From Bdellovibrionales bacterium (GTDB lineage Bacteria > Bdellovibrionota > Bdellovibrionia > Bdellovibrionales > JAMPXM01), in contig SXRI01000473.1 of assembly GCA_005793615.1 (NCBI GenBank), positions 1 to 5,797 on the forward strand: a stretch of 5,797 nucleotides of DNA, in the 5' to 3' direction. Numbering within the stretch: the stretch's first letter is position 1; the number at the start of each line of letters is the position of its first letter. The notes beneath the pieces are model-generated. The model was given only the letters and a program-made list of their open reading frames with translations. It was not told the origin of the DNA and made no database searches. Both the position numbers and the translations under genes were made by a program. Positions 1 to 4,167 of the stretch are shown in pieces.

Positions 1-2
1 GG

Positions 3-104
3 AACAAACGAGCCAATAAGGAGAAGATCACCATCAACTGGACCTTCACCAAAAAGAAAGCGCGGAAAAAATTTAGATACCAACCGGCGAAGAAGTCTCG
101 GTGA
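3..104 (+). CDS. Transposase C-terminal fragment (probable IS630/DDE_3-like), cut by window edge
   Basis: An open frame enters from the left edge and ends at TGA 102-104, giving 33 residues. The tail is very basic (about a third Lys/Arg) and contains ITINWTFTKKKARKKF. That layout, I-N-W-x-F-T followed by a Lys/Arg-rich K-A-R-K-K-F stretch just before the stop, is what I recall at the extreme C-terminus of IS630-type DDE_3 transposases. The catalytic core would lie outside the window, so the family call rests on this tail alone. No terminal inverted repeat can be assigned because the other end of the element is not visible. Codons are A-rich, unlike the GC-rich tract that follows immediately. 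It could instead be another DDE transposase tail; that it is an IS gene is more certain than which family. Confidence 0.5.
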   Translation, partial: NKRANKEKITINWTFTKKKARKKFRYQPAKKSR

Positions 105-142
105 GACCGGCTAGAAATTTATCTGTCAAAGTACTAGGTGTT

Positions 143-443
143 CGGGGAATCTTGCGGATTTCATCCGCTGCGACCCCGCTCACACATGCTCCGCACCAAA
201 GCGCGCCGCTGGCGCCCTTTAGCGCGGGCACAACGCCTCTCGCTACCATTTTTGTCGCATCGCCTCCGGCGATGACTTTCCTCCTTCGTTTCACTCAGTC
301 GCGAATGCCAAGGGCTCTGCCCTTTGGGATCCCGCCAAGGCACCTATACGGTGCCTTGGGACCACCCTTTGTTTTTGCGCGGCTGCGGCCTTTCGGTCTG
401 GCCTTATTTACTTGGAATGGACGACTCTGAGCGCGCAGAGTTG
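143..443. repeat. Cluster of at least seven short hairpins
   Basis: Inverted repeats follow one another every 35-60 bases. They are: 143-178 (outer CGGGG/CCCCG, inner GCGGAT-TTC-ATCCGC at 154-168); 203-215 (GCGCC-GCT-GGCGC); 258-274 (CATCGCC-TCC-GGCGATG); 308-327 (CCAAGGGC-TCT-GCCC with a bulged continuation); 326-333 (GGGATCCC palindrome); 335-359 (10-bp stem); 387-398 (GGCC-TTTC-GGTC, with an outer GGC/GCC at 381-403); 424-441 (ACTCTG, 6-nt loop, CAGAGT). Several have 3-nt loops. Similar hairpin-rich non-coding tracts are known to me from plasmid and integrative-element backbones, but I cannot tie this one to a named family. It may be structured RNA, a run of REP-like elements or mobile-element debris. 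The inverted repeats are directly visible; the function is unknown. Confidence 0.6.
335..359. repeat. Perfect 10-bp inverted repeat
   Basis: CCAAGGCACC (335-344) and GGTGCCTTGG (350-359) are exact reverse complements separated by the 5-base loop TATAC. This is the strongest hairpin in the cluster. A short T-run follows at some distance (CCCTTTGTTTTTG, 365-376), so a weak terminator reading left to right is possible. The 10-base gap and the neighbouring hairpins argue against a standard one. Confidence 0.75.
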
Positions 444-505
444 GTGCCGCCTCGTTAACCAAATTTGATTACTAAAACTGTGTCTGTTCGCATTATGATG
501 ACGAT

Positions 506-635
506 GTGAGTCCGACTGTGTTTCGTCATAAGAGCTTTCGTTTCTTTTTCTTTTCTCGGGAAGAGTCGCGGATGCATGTTCATGTTCAATGAAAGCCAAA
601 TCAAAAAAGCGTGGAAAAAGCACTTCGGAAGTTAG
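506..635 (+). pseudogene. DUF4160 gene with internal deletion and frameshift
   Basis: Two pieces of one small protein are visible in different frames. From GTG 506 the frame reads VSPTVFRHKSFRFFFFSREE and continues to a MHVHVQ ending, then hits TGA at 590-592. This is the N-terminal half of DUF4160 proteins (S-P-T-V-F, then R-F-F-F-F-S, then H-V-H-V). The C-terminal end appears directly afterwards in another frame: from 588 it reads NESQIKKAWKKHFGS and stops at TAG 633-635, matching the usual Ile/Trp-Lys-Lys-His-Phe-Gly finish. DUF4160 proteins are about 80-90 residues, so roughly 40 central codons are missing. No good ribosome-binding site precedes the GTG. DUF4160 genes commonly sit just upstream of DUF2442 genes, as here; a toxin-antitoxin-like role has been suggested for such pairs, but I treat it as unproven. 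The family call comes from motif recognition, not a search. Confidence 0.7.
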
Positions 636-741
636 TATCCACACCACACCGTTTGGTGTTTGGCTTCTTGTGACCGACGTCGAATACTTTCTGAGTTTCA
701 AGCAGTTCCCGTGGTTCAAAAAAGTGACCTGGCCGGCTTAA
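589..741 (+). pseudogene. DUF2442 gene truncated by the IS3-family element
   Basis: ATG 589 opens a 50-codon frame ending at TAA 739-741. It starts with a Lys-rich leader (MKAKSKKRGKSTSEV), then FGVWLLVTDVEYFLSF and KQFPWFK. This is the N-terminal half of DUF2442, whose hallmark is G-x-W-L-L-V, E-Y-F-L and F-P-W-F-K. Family members run to about 80-90 residues. Here the host-derived sequence stops at 724, where the IS begins, and the last five residues (VTWPA) are read from the IS inverted repeat. The remaining C-terminal half is not found to the right of the IS. Its first 15 codons overlap the C-terminal tail of the broken DUF4160 gene in another frame. No clear ribosome-binding site is visible. 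Function of the family is unknown to me. Confidence 0.72.
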
Positions 742-744
742 ACC
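725..744. repeat. IS3 left inverted repeat (IRL)
   Basis: TGACCTGGCCGGCTTAAACC. It matches the reverse complement of the right end over TGACC and GGCCGG with a one-base gap, followed by a weaker match. It supplies the last five codons and the stop of the interrupted DUF2442 frame. Confidence 0.8.
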
Positions 745-766
745 GGTCCAGATGATATGTTAGTCT

Positions 767-786
767 GGGCCTTTAAACGGAGGTCC
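767..786 (+). promoter_or_regulatory. Strong Shine-Dalgarno of OrfA inside a possible hairpin
   Basis: GGAGGT at 779-784 lies 4 bases before the OrfA ATG at 789 and fixes that start. GGGCCT (767-772) can pair with AGGTCC (781-786; one G-U pair) around the loop TTAAACGG, which would tie up half of the Shine-Dalgarno. Hairpins that hide transposase ribosome-binding sites in read-through transcripts are known for some IS elements (IS10, IS50); applying that here is inference. Confidence 0.5.
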
Positions 787-788
787 GA

Positions 789-1067
789 ATGCCAAGAAAG
801 AAGCATTCTGCAGAAGAGATTATTCAGCATTTACGAACAGTCGAAATCGAGCAAGGCAAGGGCACCAGCCTTGAGGAAGCGGCTCGAAAGGTCGGCGTGA
901 CTCTTCAAACGCTGATCCGCTGGCGCAATGAATATGGCGGATTAAAAGTAGATCAGGCAAAGCGACTCAAAGAGCTTGAGCAAGAAAATGCCCGACTTAA
1001 GAAAATCGTCGCAAATCAGGCTGTCGAGGTGTCGATTTTGAAAGAAGTCGCCTCGGGAAACTTCTAA
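789..1067 (+). CDS. IS3-family transposase OrfA
   Basis: A 92-residue protein that binds the IS ends and supplies the N-terminal part of the OrfAB transposase. A helix-turn-helix (HTH_Tnp_1-like) covers about residues 6-50, with the core TSLEEAARKVGVTLQTLIRW. It is followed by YGGLKVDQAKRLKELEQEN, the hallmark of the IS407-type OrfA. Residues 56-85 form a leucine-zipper-like coiled coil used for multimerisation in this family. The end, LKEVASGNF, corresponds to the usual C-terminus. The start is ATG 789 with a strong GGAGGT just upstream. OrfB lies in the -1 frame, and its homologous reading begins before the OrfA stop, so the two normally join by programmed frameshifting. It appears full length. 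Confidence 0.93.
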   Translation: MPRKKHSAEEIIQHLRTVEIEQGKGTSLEEAARKVGVTLQTLIRWRNEYGGLKVDQAKRLKELEQENARLKKIVANQAVEVSILKEVASGNF

Positions 1068-1912
1068 GCCCTGCACGCAGGCGTGAAGCCGTTCAGCATG
1101 TCATGCGTGTGTTGAACGTTTCTGAGCGCTTGGCTTGTAGGGTGATAGGACAGCTTCGCACAACTCAGCGCTACCAGCCAATTGTCGATCCAAGCAAAGT
1201 ACGTTTGCGTGAGCGAATTGTCGAGCTTGCGACTCAATATGGTCGCTACGGCTACAAAACAATCACGTCGATGCTTCAGCTCGAAGGTTGGACTGTGGGC
1301 AAAGATTGCGTCCTTTCAGTTTGGCAGCGCGAGGGTTTGCAGGTGCCGCAGAAGCAAACCAAGCGAGCACGACTGTGGCTGGGTGACGGCTCCTGCATTC
1401 GATTGCGGCCAACGCGCAAAAACCATGTCTGGAGCTATGATTTTGTCTCTGAGCAAACTCACGATGGAAGGAAGTTCAAGATTTTGAATATCATCGATGA
1501 ATATACGAAAGAATGTCTCGCGTCGTTCGTCGCTCGGCGAATACGCTCACAGGACGTGATCTTCGTACTTGCGGATTTGTTTATTGAGCACGGAATGCCT
1601 GAACACATCAGATCAGACAACGGCCCCGAGTTCGTGGCGAAGAAGCTCTTAAAATGGTTCAAAACTCTGAGCGTGAAGCCATTGTTCATTGCTCCCGGAT
1701 CGCCATGGGAAAACGGCTATTGCGAGTCATTCAACGGCAAGATGCGATATCAACTCTTGGATGGAGAAATATTCTTCACGCTGCTCGAAGCGAAGATCAT
1801 CATCGAACGCTGGCGCAGACATTACAACGAAGTCAGGCCACACTCGTCACTCGGCGGAAGACCGCCGCGGGCACCAGAAACCGAAGGGATAAACATGAGA
1901 CTTGTAAGCTGA
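1055..1912 (+). CDS. IS3-family transposase OrfB (DDE integrase core), read by -1 frameshift
   Basis: This is the catalytic half of the transposase. Family-like sequence in the -1 frame begins at about 1055 (GKLLSPARRREAVQHVMRVL). The first ATG is only at 1103, so a stand-alone start there would lose conserved residues; the frame is open back to 1001, overlapping OrfA. From Met 1103 there are 269 residues: an HTH_21-like region (YGRYGYKTITSMLQLEGWTV), then GDGSCIRLRP and the rve integrase core. The triad is intact: D113 (WSYDF), D172 (RSDNGPEF) and E208 (ENGYCESFNG), with exactly 35 residues between the last two. The C-terminus has the usual YNEVRPHSSLGGRPPRAPE. The protein cuts and joins IS ends as the OrfAB fusion. 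No canonical A6G-type slippery heptamer is visible in the overlap, which is odd. No internal stop is seen, so the element may be active if frameshifting works. Confidence 0.9.
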   Translation, partial: GKLLSPARRREAVQHVMRVLNVSERLACRVIGQLRTTQRYQPIVDPSKVRLRERIVELATQYGRYGYKTITSMLQLEGWTVGKDCVLSVWQREGLQVPQKQTKRARLWLGDGSCIRLRPTRKNHVWSYDFVSEQTHDGRKFKILNIIDEYTKECLASFVARRIRSQDVIFVLADLFIEHGMPEHIRSDNGPEFVAKKLLKWFKTLSVKPLFIAPGSPWENGYCESFNGKMRYQLLDGEIFFTLLEAKIIIERWRRHYNEVRPHSSLGGRPPRAPETEGINMRLVS

Positions 1913-1933
1913 GAACTAACATTGTAAGTGGTA

Positions 1934-1953
1934 GTAAATTTCCCGGCCGGTCA
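1934..1953. repeat. IS3 right inverted repeat (IRR)
   Basis: The plus strand ends in CCCGGCCGGTCA. Its reverse complement starts TGACCGGCCGGG, matching the left end over TGACC plus GGCCGG. It begins 21 bases after the OrfB stop, a normal spacing. Confidence 0.78.
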
Positions 1954-1972
1954 AGATCATCATACCAACAAG

Positions 1973-2308
1973 CTAGCAGGACTCATCGTTTAGCTGATGG
2001 CAGAGCTCTGCGCCAAAATCGCCAAATGCCAAAATGAATCTCTCGAAATTCTTTCGATGCACGCAATAGCGAGATCGAGGGGCGTCGATTTCACCTTTGA
2101 CGAGACCAGCTTCTTTGAGAGCCTTCAAGTGCTGGCTGACGGTGGATTGGGCGAGTGGAAGTTCAGTCACAAGATCGCCACAAATACATTCGCCGCGCCC
2201 CGCTAAGATGCGAAGAATGGCGATGCGTGCAGGATGCGCAAGCGCTTTACACCACTCTGAGAGTTTTATGTCTTTGTCAGGAAATTCTTCCGTTCTTGCT
2301 AACGCCAT
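1973..2308 (-). CDS. arsR: ArsR/SmtB-family arsenite-responsive repressor
   Basis: A 111-residue winged-helix repressor that binds ars operator DNA and releases it when As(III) binds cysteines. A helical start (LSEWCKALAHPARIAILRIL, 17-36) leads to the short C41-I-C43 motif (RGECICGDLV). The recognition region is LPLAQSTVSQHLKALKEAGL (50-69), followed by a wing with R78-S-R-Y-C82. The CxC pair is the likely sensor, a shorter version of the ELCVCDLC box of classical ArsR. The pattern of a Glu-Cys-Ile-Cys-Gly-Asp box plus LAQSTVSQH is one I associate with ArsR proteins near acr3. Extra cysteines at C20, C103 and C111 could contribute. The frame is open to 2461, but homology and promoter position favour Met at 2308. 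It is transcribed away from the acr3-arsC genes. The stop lies 19 bp from the IS3 right end, so any original 3' neighbour has been replaced by the IS. Confidence 0.92.
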   Translation of the reverse strand: MALARTEEFPDKDIKLSEWCKALAHPARIAILRILAGRGECICGDLVTELPLAQSTVSQHLKALKEAGLVKGEIDAPRSRYCVHRKNFERFILAFGDFGAELCHQLNDESC

Positions 2309-2317
2309 TTTTTGCGG

Positions 2318-2346
2318 GTTACATGAGTCGCAAAATTTTGATGCAA
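2318..2346 (-). promoter_or_regulatory. Candidate arsR promoter with operator-like palindrome
   Basis: Read on the minus strand: TTGCAT (-35, plus 2341-2346), a 17-base spacer, then TGTAAC (-10, plus 2318-2323; 4 of 6 consensus). The perfect palindrome CAAAATTTTG (2331-2340) sits in the spacer, where a bound ArsR would block polymerase. The -10 box ends 9 bases before the ATG, so transcription would start about 2-3 bases upstream of it. That makes a nearly leaderless message, fitting the lack of any Shine-Dalgarno before arsR. The assignment is from consensus matching only. Confidence 0.45.
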
Positions 2347-2360
2347 GAAAAAGGGCGGGA

Positions 2361-2687
2361 GTGGTTGAAAGAGAATTTGTTCCGCGAGTGTCACCGCTGA
2401 CTCTGGTTTTTCTGTTGTTCACGATTGTGGTGATGTTCTTATTCTCTTTCATCATGAGCAAGAAGGCGGGGGCTGATTATGAGCAAGTCGCGACACTTTC
2501 CTTTACAGCGGCGTCGAATAACTTTGAGCTCGCGATTGCCGTCGCAGTCGCGACCTTTGGAATCCATCATGGAGCCGCGTTGGCGGCGGTCATCGGACCC
2601 TTGGTTGAAGTTCCGGTGTTGATCTTGCTCGTCTCGGTTTCACTATGGATCAAGAAACAGTTTTTTAAGGAGCCTCAGTATGTCTGA
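2361..2687 (+). pseudogene. acr3: Acr3-type arsenite efflux permease, C-terminal remnant
   Basis: The homologous part begins near 2388-2394 and ends at TGA 2685-2687. It shows a membrane helix (LTLVFLLFTIVVMFLFSFIM), then KKAGADYEQVATLSFTAASN, NNFELAIAVAVATFGIHHGA and AAVIGPLVEVPVLILL, then a basic end (WIKKQFFKEPQYV). These are the last membrane segments of Acr3 (bile/arsenite/riboflavin transporter family), including the Glu in the LVEVP motif that is important for transport in studied Acr3 proteins. Full-length Acr3 is about 350 residues with 10 membrane helices; only about 100 residues remain. The N-terminal part, including the functionally important Cys, is gone. The frame continues upstream without a stop into arsR antisense sequence, so no original start is left; GTG 2361 is merely a possible one. 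The deletion joint lies between about 2347 and 2394. The intact reading of the remnant suggests a recent loss. It overlaps arsC by 8 bp. Confidence 0.88.
2667..2672 (+). promoter_or_regulatory. Shine-Dalgarno of arsC
   Basis: AAGGAG, 7 bases before ATG 2680, lies inside the acr3 tail. It supports the ATG 2680 start and translational coupling to acr3. Confidence 0.75.
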
Positions 2688-3132
2688 GCCAAGGTCTAAG
2701 CCAAAGACAGAGCCAGTCCATATTCTTTTTCTTTGCGTGGCGAACTCCGCGCGAAGTCAACTTGCCGAGGGCTTGGCTAAATCGTTGTTCGGCGACAAGG
2801 CTGAGATTCATAGTGCCGGATCTGTTCCCTCGGGCAAAGTTCAGCCTTGGGCCATTGAAGTTTTAGAGGAAGAGGGAGTTGATATTTCCCGCAACTGGTC
2901 TAAGTCCTTTGAACAATTGCCACCGAATTTTTTGGCGACTCTCGACTACGTGATTACTCTCTGCGCCGAGGAGGTTTGCCCGACGATGGTTTCAAAGGCC
3001 GCAAGACTTCATTGGCCGATTCCTGACCCGGCTGCCGCTACCGAGAGTGATAAAGCCGACGCCTTCCGAAGTGCCAAGGCAATGATCCGCCTGAGACTTC
3101 AGGAATTCGGAAAAGAGCACGGGCTTGTTTGA
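2680..3132 (+). CDS. arsC: Arsenate reductase, thioredoxin-coupled LMW-phosphatase type
   Basis: A 150-residue cytoplasmic enzyme that reduces arsenate to arsenite. It belongs to the low-molecular-weight tyrosine phosphatase fold, not the glutaredoxin-type ArsC. The active-site P-loop is C19-V-A-N-S-A-R25-S (CX5R) after a hydrophobic strand (HILFLC). The redox cysteines follow as C95-AEEV-C100-P, the same job as Cys82/Cys89 in the plasmid pI258 enzyme. The general-acid Asp is D116 in the PDPA motif. All three catalytic cysteines are therefore present. The 13-residue hydrophilic leader before the first strand is slightly long for the family. The start at ATG 2680 is supported by AAGGAG and by the 8-bp overlap with the acr3 stop. 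With acr3 broken, its product arsenite cannot leave by this operon's own pump. Expression now depends on whatever promoter reads across the deletion. No clear terminator follows. Confidence 0.95.
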   Translation: MSEPRSKPKTEPVHILFLCVANSARSQLAEGLAKSLFGDKAEIHSAGSVPSGKVQPWAIEVLEEEGVDISRNWSKSFEQLPPNFLATLDYVITLCAEEVCPTMVSKAARLHWPIPDPAAATESDKADAFRSAKAMIRLRLQEFGKEHGLV

Positions 3133-3205
3133 GCTCAACACCTTCACTCCACCCGGTTGCGCACTAGACTACGAAGGGACGCCTACTTGTCATTTCCACG
3201 CCGCA

Positions 3206-3235
3206 TTGAACACAGAATCGGGAAGACTTTCTATT
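3206..3235 (+). promoter_or_regulatory. Weak candidate promoter for the hepT-mntA pair
   Basis: TTGAAC (3206-3211), an 18-base spacer, then TCTATT (3230-3235); each box matches 4 of 6 consensus positions. Transcription would start near 3242, giving a leader of about 16 bases. The surrounding gap (3133-3257) shows no other convincing signal and no terminator after arsC. Supported by consensus only. Confidence 0.25.
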
Positions 3236-3257
3236 GAGGTTGTGAGACGGTTTCTTT

Positions 3258-3650
3258 ATGGGAAACGTCGTGAAAATTGATGAATTTGAAAAAGCTATCG
3301 ATACATTGAAATCTGCACTGGGATTTGCGGAGCAACTTAAAAATGATGAGACGCATTTTAAAATCGTGCGCGACGCCTGTATCCAGCGATTTGAGTATTG
3401 CATTGAATTAGCCTGGAAGACGTCGATGAAAAAACTCGGGTCTCAGACCAAATTCGCGAAACCCGCAATACGAGAAATGGCTCGAGCCGACTTAATCGAA
3501 TCTGCGGAACTTTGGCTTGATTTCATTGAAGCCAGAAATAACTCAAGCCATTCTTATGAGGAAGAAGTGGCGAAGTCGGTCTTCACTCACATTTTACAAT
3601 TCAAACCCGAAGCCGAGAAGCTCCTCGCATCCTTGAAAAAGCTGCCATGA
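3258..3650 (+). CDS. hepT: HepT-like HEPN toxin (HI0074 / nucleotidyltransferase substrate-binding family)
   Basis: A 130-residue all-helical protein of the HI0074-type HEPN family, the toxin half of type VII HepT/MntA systems. In characterised members it is an RNase that dimerises. The catalytic motif is complete: R93-N-N-S-S-H98-S-Y100, i.e. RX4HXY, within EARNNSSHSYEEEVA. Other family features are the helix with FEYCIELAWKTSMKKL (about 45-60) and the AIREMARADLIESAELWLDF segment (70-89). Y100 corresponds to the tyrosine AMPylated by the antitoxin in the Shewanella system. Length is normal for the family. The next gene overlaps the stop by ATGA, so the pair is translationally coupled and co-transcribed. 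No strong Shine-Dalgarno precedes ATG 3258; a GTG at 3270 is an alternative start that would remove four residues. Toxicity is inferred from motifs and neighbour. Confidence 0.88.
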   Translation: MGNVVKIDEFEKAIDTLKSALGFAEQLKNDETHFKIVRDACIQRFEYCIELAWKTSMKKLGSQTKFAKPAIREMARADLIESAELWLDFIEARNNSSHSYEEEVAKSVFTHILQFKPEAEKLLASLKKLP

Positions 3651-3949
3651 AATTTGGTATGACGGGCGACCAGCTGAAGCAACTCGAGCGCCTGATCGTT
3701 CAACCACTCAAGTCTCAAGGTGCCGAGGTTTTCATTTTCGGATCGAGAGTGACCGGAAATCACCATCCATACTCTGACGTGGACTTACTGTTTCGATCCG
3801 AAAAGGAACTTCCTTCTGGATTCATCGCGCAACTATTGGAGTCCGCCGAGGAGTCCAGTTTTCCATTTAAAATTGACCTGGTCGATGAAAAGAATATCGC
3901 TATCAGCTACCGGGATTCTGTTTCCAAACAAAAACAACCTTTGACCTAA
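3647..3949 (+). CDS. mntA: MntA-like minimal nucleotidyltransferase antitoxin
   Basis: A 100-residue minimal nucleotidyltransferase (HI0073 type). The active site is fully present: G32-S33-R-V-T-G, then S43-D44-V-D46-L-L, which satisfies the GSX10DXD signature, and a third acidic residue D77 in the KIDLVD strand. In HepT/MntA systems this enzyme transfers AMP from ATP to the tyrosine of the toxin's RX4HXY motif and so silences it. The start codon overlaps the hepT stop in ATGA (3647-3650), fixing the start and the stoichiometric coupling. The toxin-first order is usual for this pair. The length is at the short end but complete for the family. Although the pair sits beside ars genes, I see no functional link; a role in keeping the island is possible. 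Confidence 0.88.
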   Translation: MKFGMTGDQLKQLERLIVQPLKSQGAEVFIFGSRVTGNHHPYSDVDLLFRSEKELPSGFIAQLLESAEESSFPFKIDLVDEKNIAISYRDSVSKQKQPLT

Positions 3950-4167
3950 GATTTGTCTTCTTGGTGAGTCATTGAGGGGCTGCGTCTGCTGGCGGATGCG
4001 GCCGTCGACTGGCATCCATGTGGCGAGGGATTAGGTTTCTCAAATTGATACAGACGACAAAGCCTGCCTTTAGGCGCGGTGGTCATTTGTTCGCAAATTT
4101 CAGTTTCTACTCAACCCCTCATCGCCAACACTGGTGAAGGCATAGCAATAAATCGGGAGGGGTTCCT
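3950..4167. other. Intergenic region with small inverted repeats
   Basis: 218 bases without a gene. A 6-bp stem (GGATGC 3994-3999 / GCATCC 4012-4017, 12-base loop) lies 45 bases after the mntA stop but has no T-run, so it is not a clear terminator. ATTTG-TTCG-CAAAT at 4085-4098 is a second small perfect hairpin, possibly an operator or weak terminator. No promoter with good -35 and -10 boxes was found for the downstream lipoprotein gene. Confidence 0.4.
4155..4160 (+). promoter_or_regulatory. Shine-Dalgarno of the lipoprotein gene
   Basis: GGGAGG, 7 bases before ATG 4168. It decides for this start over the in-frame ATG at 4204 (residue 13), which would leave no charged n-region before the hydrophobic signal. 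Confidence 0.75.

Larger units (their letters stand above)
105..505. other. Gene-free GC-rich stretch with hairpins
   Basis: No convincing gene is seen in these 400 bases. Long open frames exist on both strands (for example 101-430 plus, 73-294 minus and 161-343 minus). They are explained by GC-rich, low-stop composition: their products are Arg/Pro/Ala-rich, overlap one another, have no ribosome-binding site and match no family I recognise. What the stretch does hold is a run of short inverted repeats between 143 and 443, listed separately. The end of the upstream IS presumably lies somewhere just after 104, but I cannot mark it. Confidence 0.6.
725..1953 (+). mobile_element. IS3-family insertion sequence (IS407-like), about 1.23 kb
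   Basis: The element is bounded by imperfect terminal inverted repeats that begin TGACC on both ends. The left one reads TGACCTGGCCGG and the right one, on the reverse strand, TGACCGGCCGGG. Inside are two transposase frames in the IS3 arrangement, OrfA and a -1-frame OrfB, with an intact catalytic triad. The total of about 1229 bp is ordinary for the family. A direct repeat is unclear: AAG lies immediately left (722-724) and AAG also occurs at 1953-1955, but using it would move the right end to 1952. With the end at 1953 there is no 3- or 4-bp duplication. The two flanks do not rejoin into one gene: DUF2442 is on the left, the 3' side of arsR on the right. Confidence 0.88.

Noticed and set aside
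335..376. Rho-independent terminator
   Set aside because: The stem is strong but the T-run is about 10 bases away and broken; the site belongs to a wider hairpin cluster.
73..430. Overlapping open frames on both strands in the GC-rich tract
   Set aside because: Low-complexity Arg/Pro/Ala products, no ribosome-binding sites, mutual overlap and hairpin-rich DNA; best explained by composition.
143..443. CRISPR array
   Set aside because: The repeats are different inverted repeats, not identical direct repeats with unique spacers, and there are no cas genes.
408..719. 103-residue minus-strand frame
   Set aside because: It runs antisense to the recognisable DUF4160 and DUF2442 remains and has no family features.
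1654..2037. 127-residue plus-strand frame across the IS3 right end
   Set aside because: Shadow of OrfB in another frame; it crosses the inverted repeat into arsR antisense sequence.
2097..2360. Upstream extension of the acr3 frame
   Set aside because: This part is antisense to the conserved arsR domain and has no Acr3 features; the frame is open by chance after the deletion.
2309..2461. N-terminal extension of ArsR to 2461
   Set aside because: The extra 51 residues overlap acr3 coding sequence and lie upstream of the candidate promoter; family length fits Met at 2308.
3133..3257. Possible small gene between arsC and hepT
   Set aside because: A short open frame exists but has no start with a ribosome-binding site and no recognisable motif.
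3973..4122. TTGAGGGG / CCCCTCA inverted pair flanking the intergenic region
   Set aside because: Short and far apart, with a similar GTTGAGGGG also at 5673; most likely chance.
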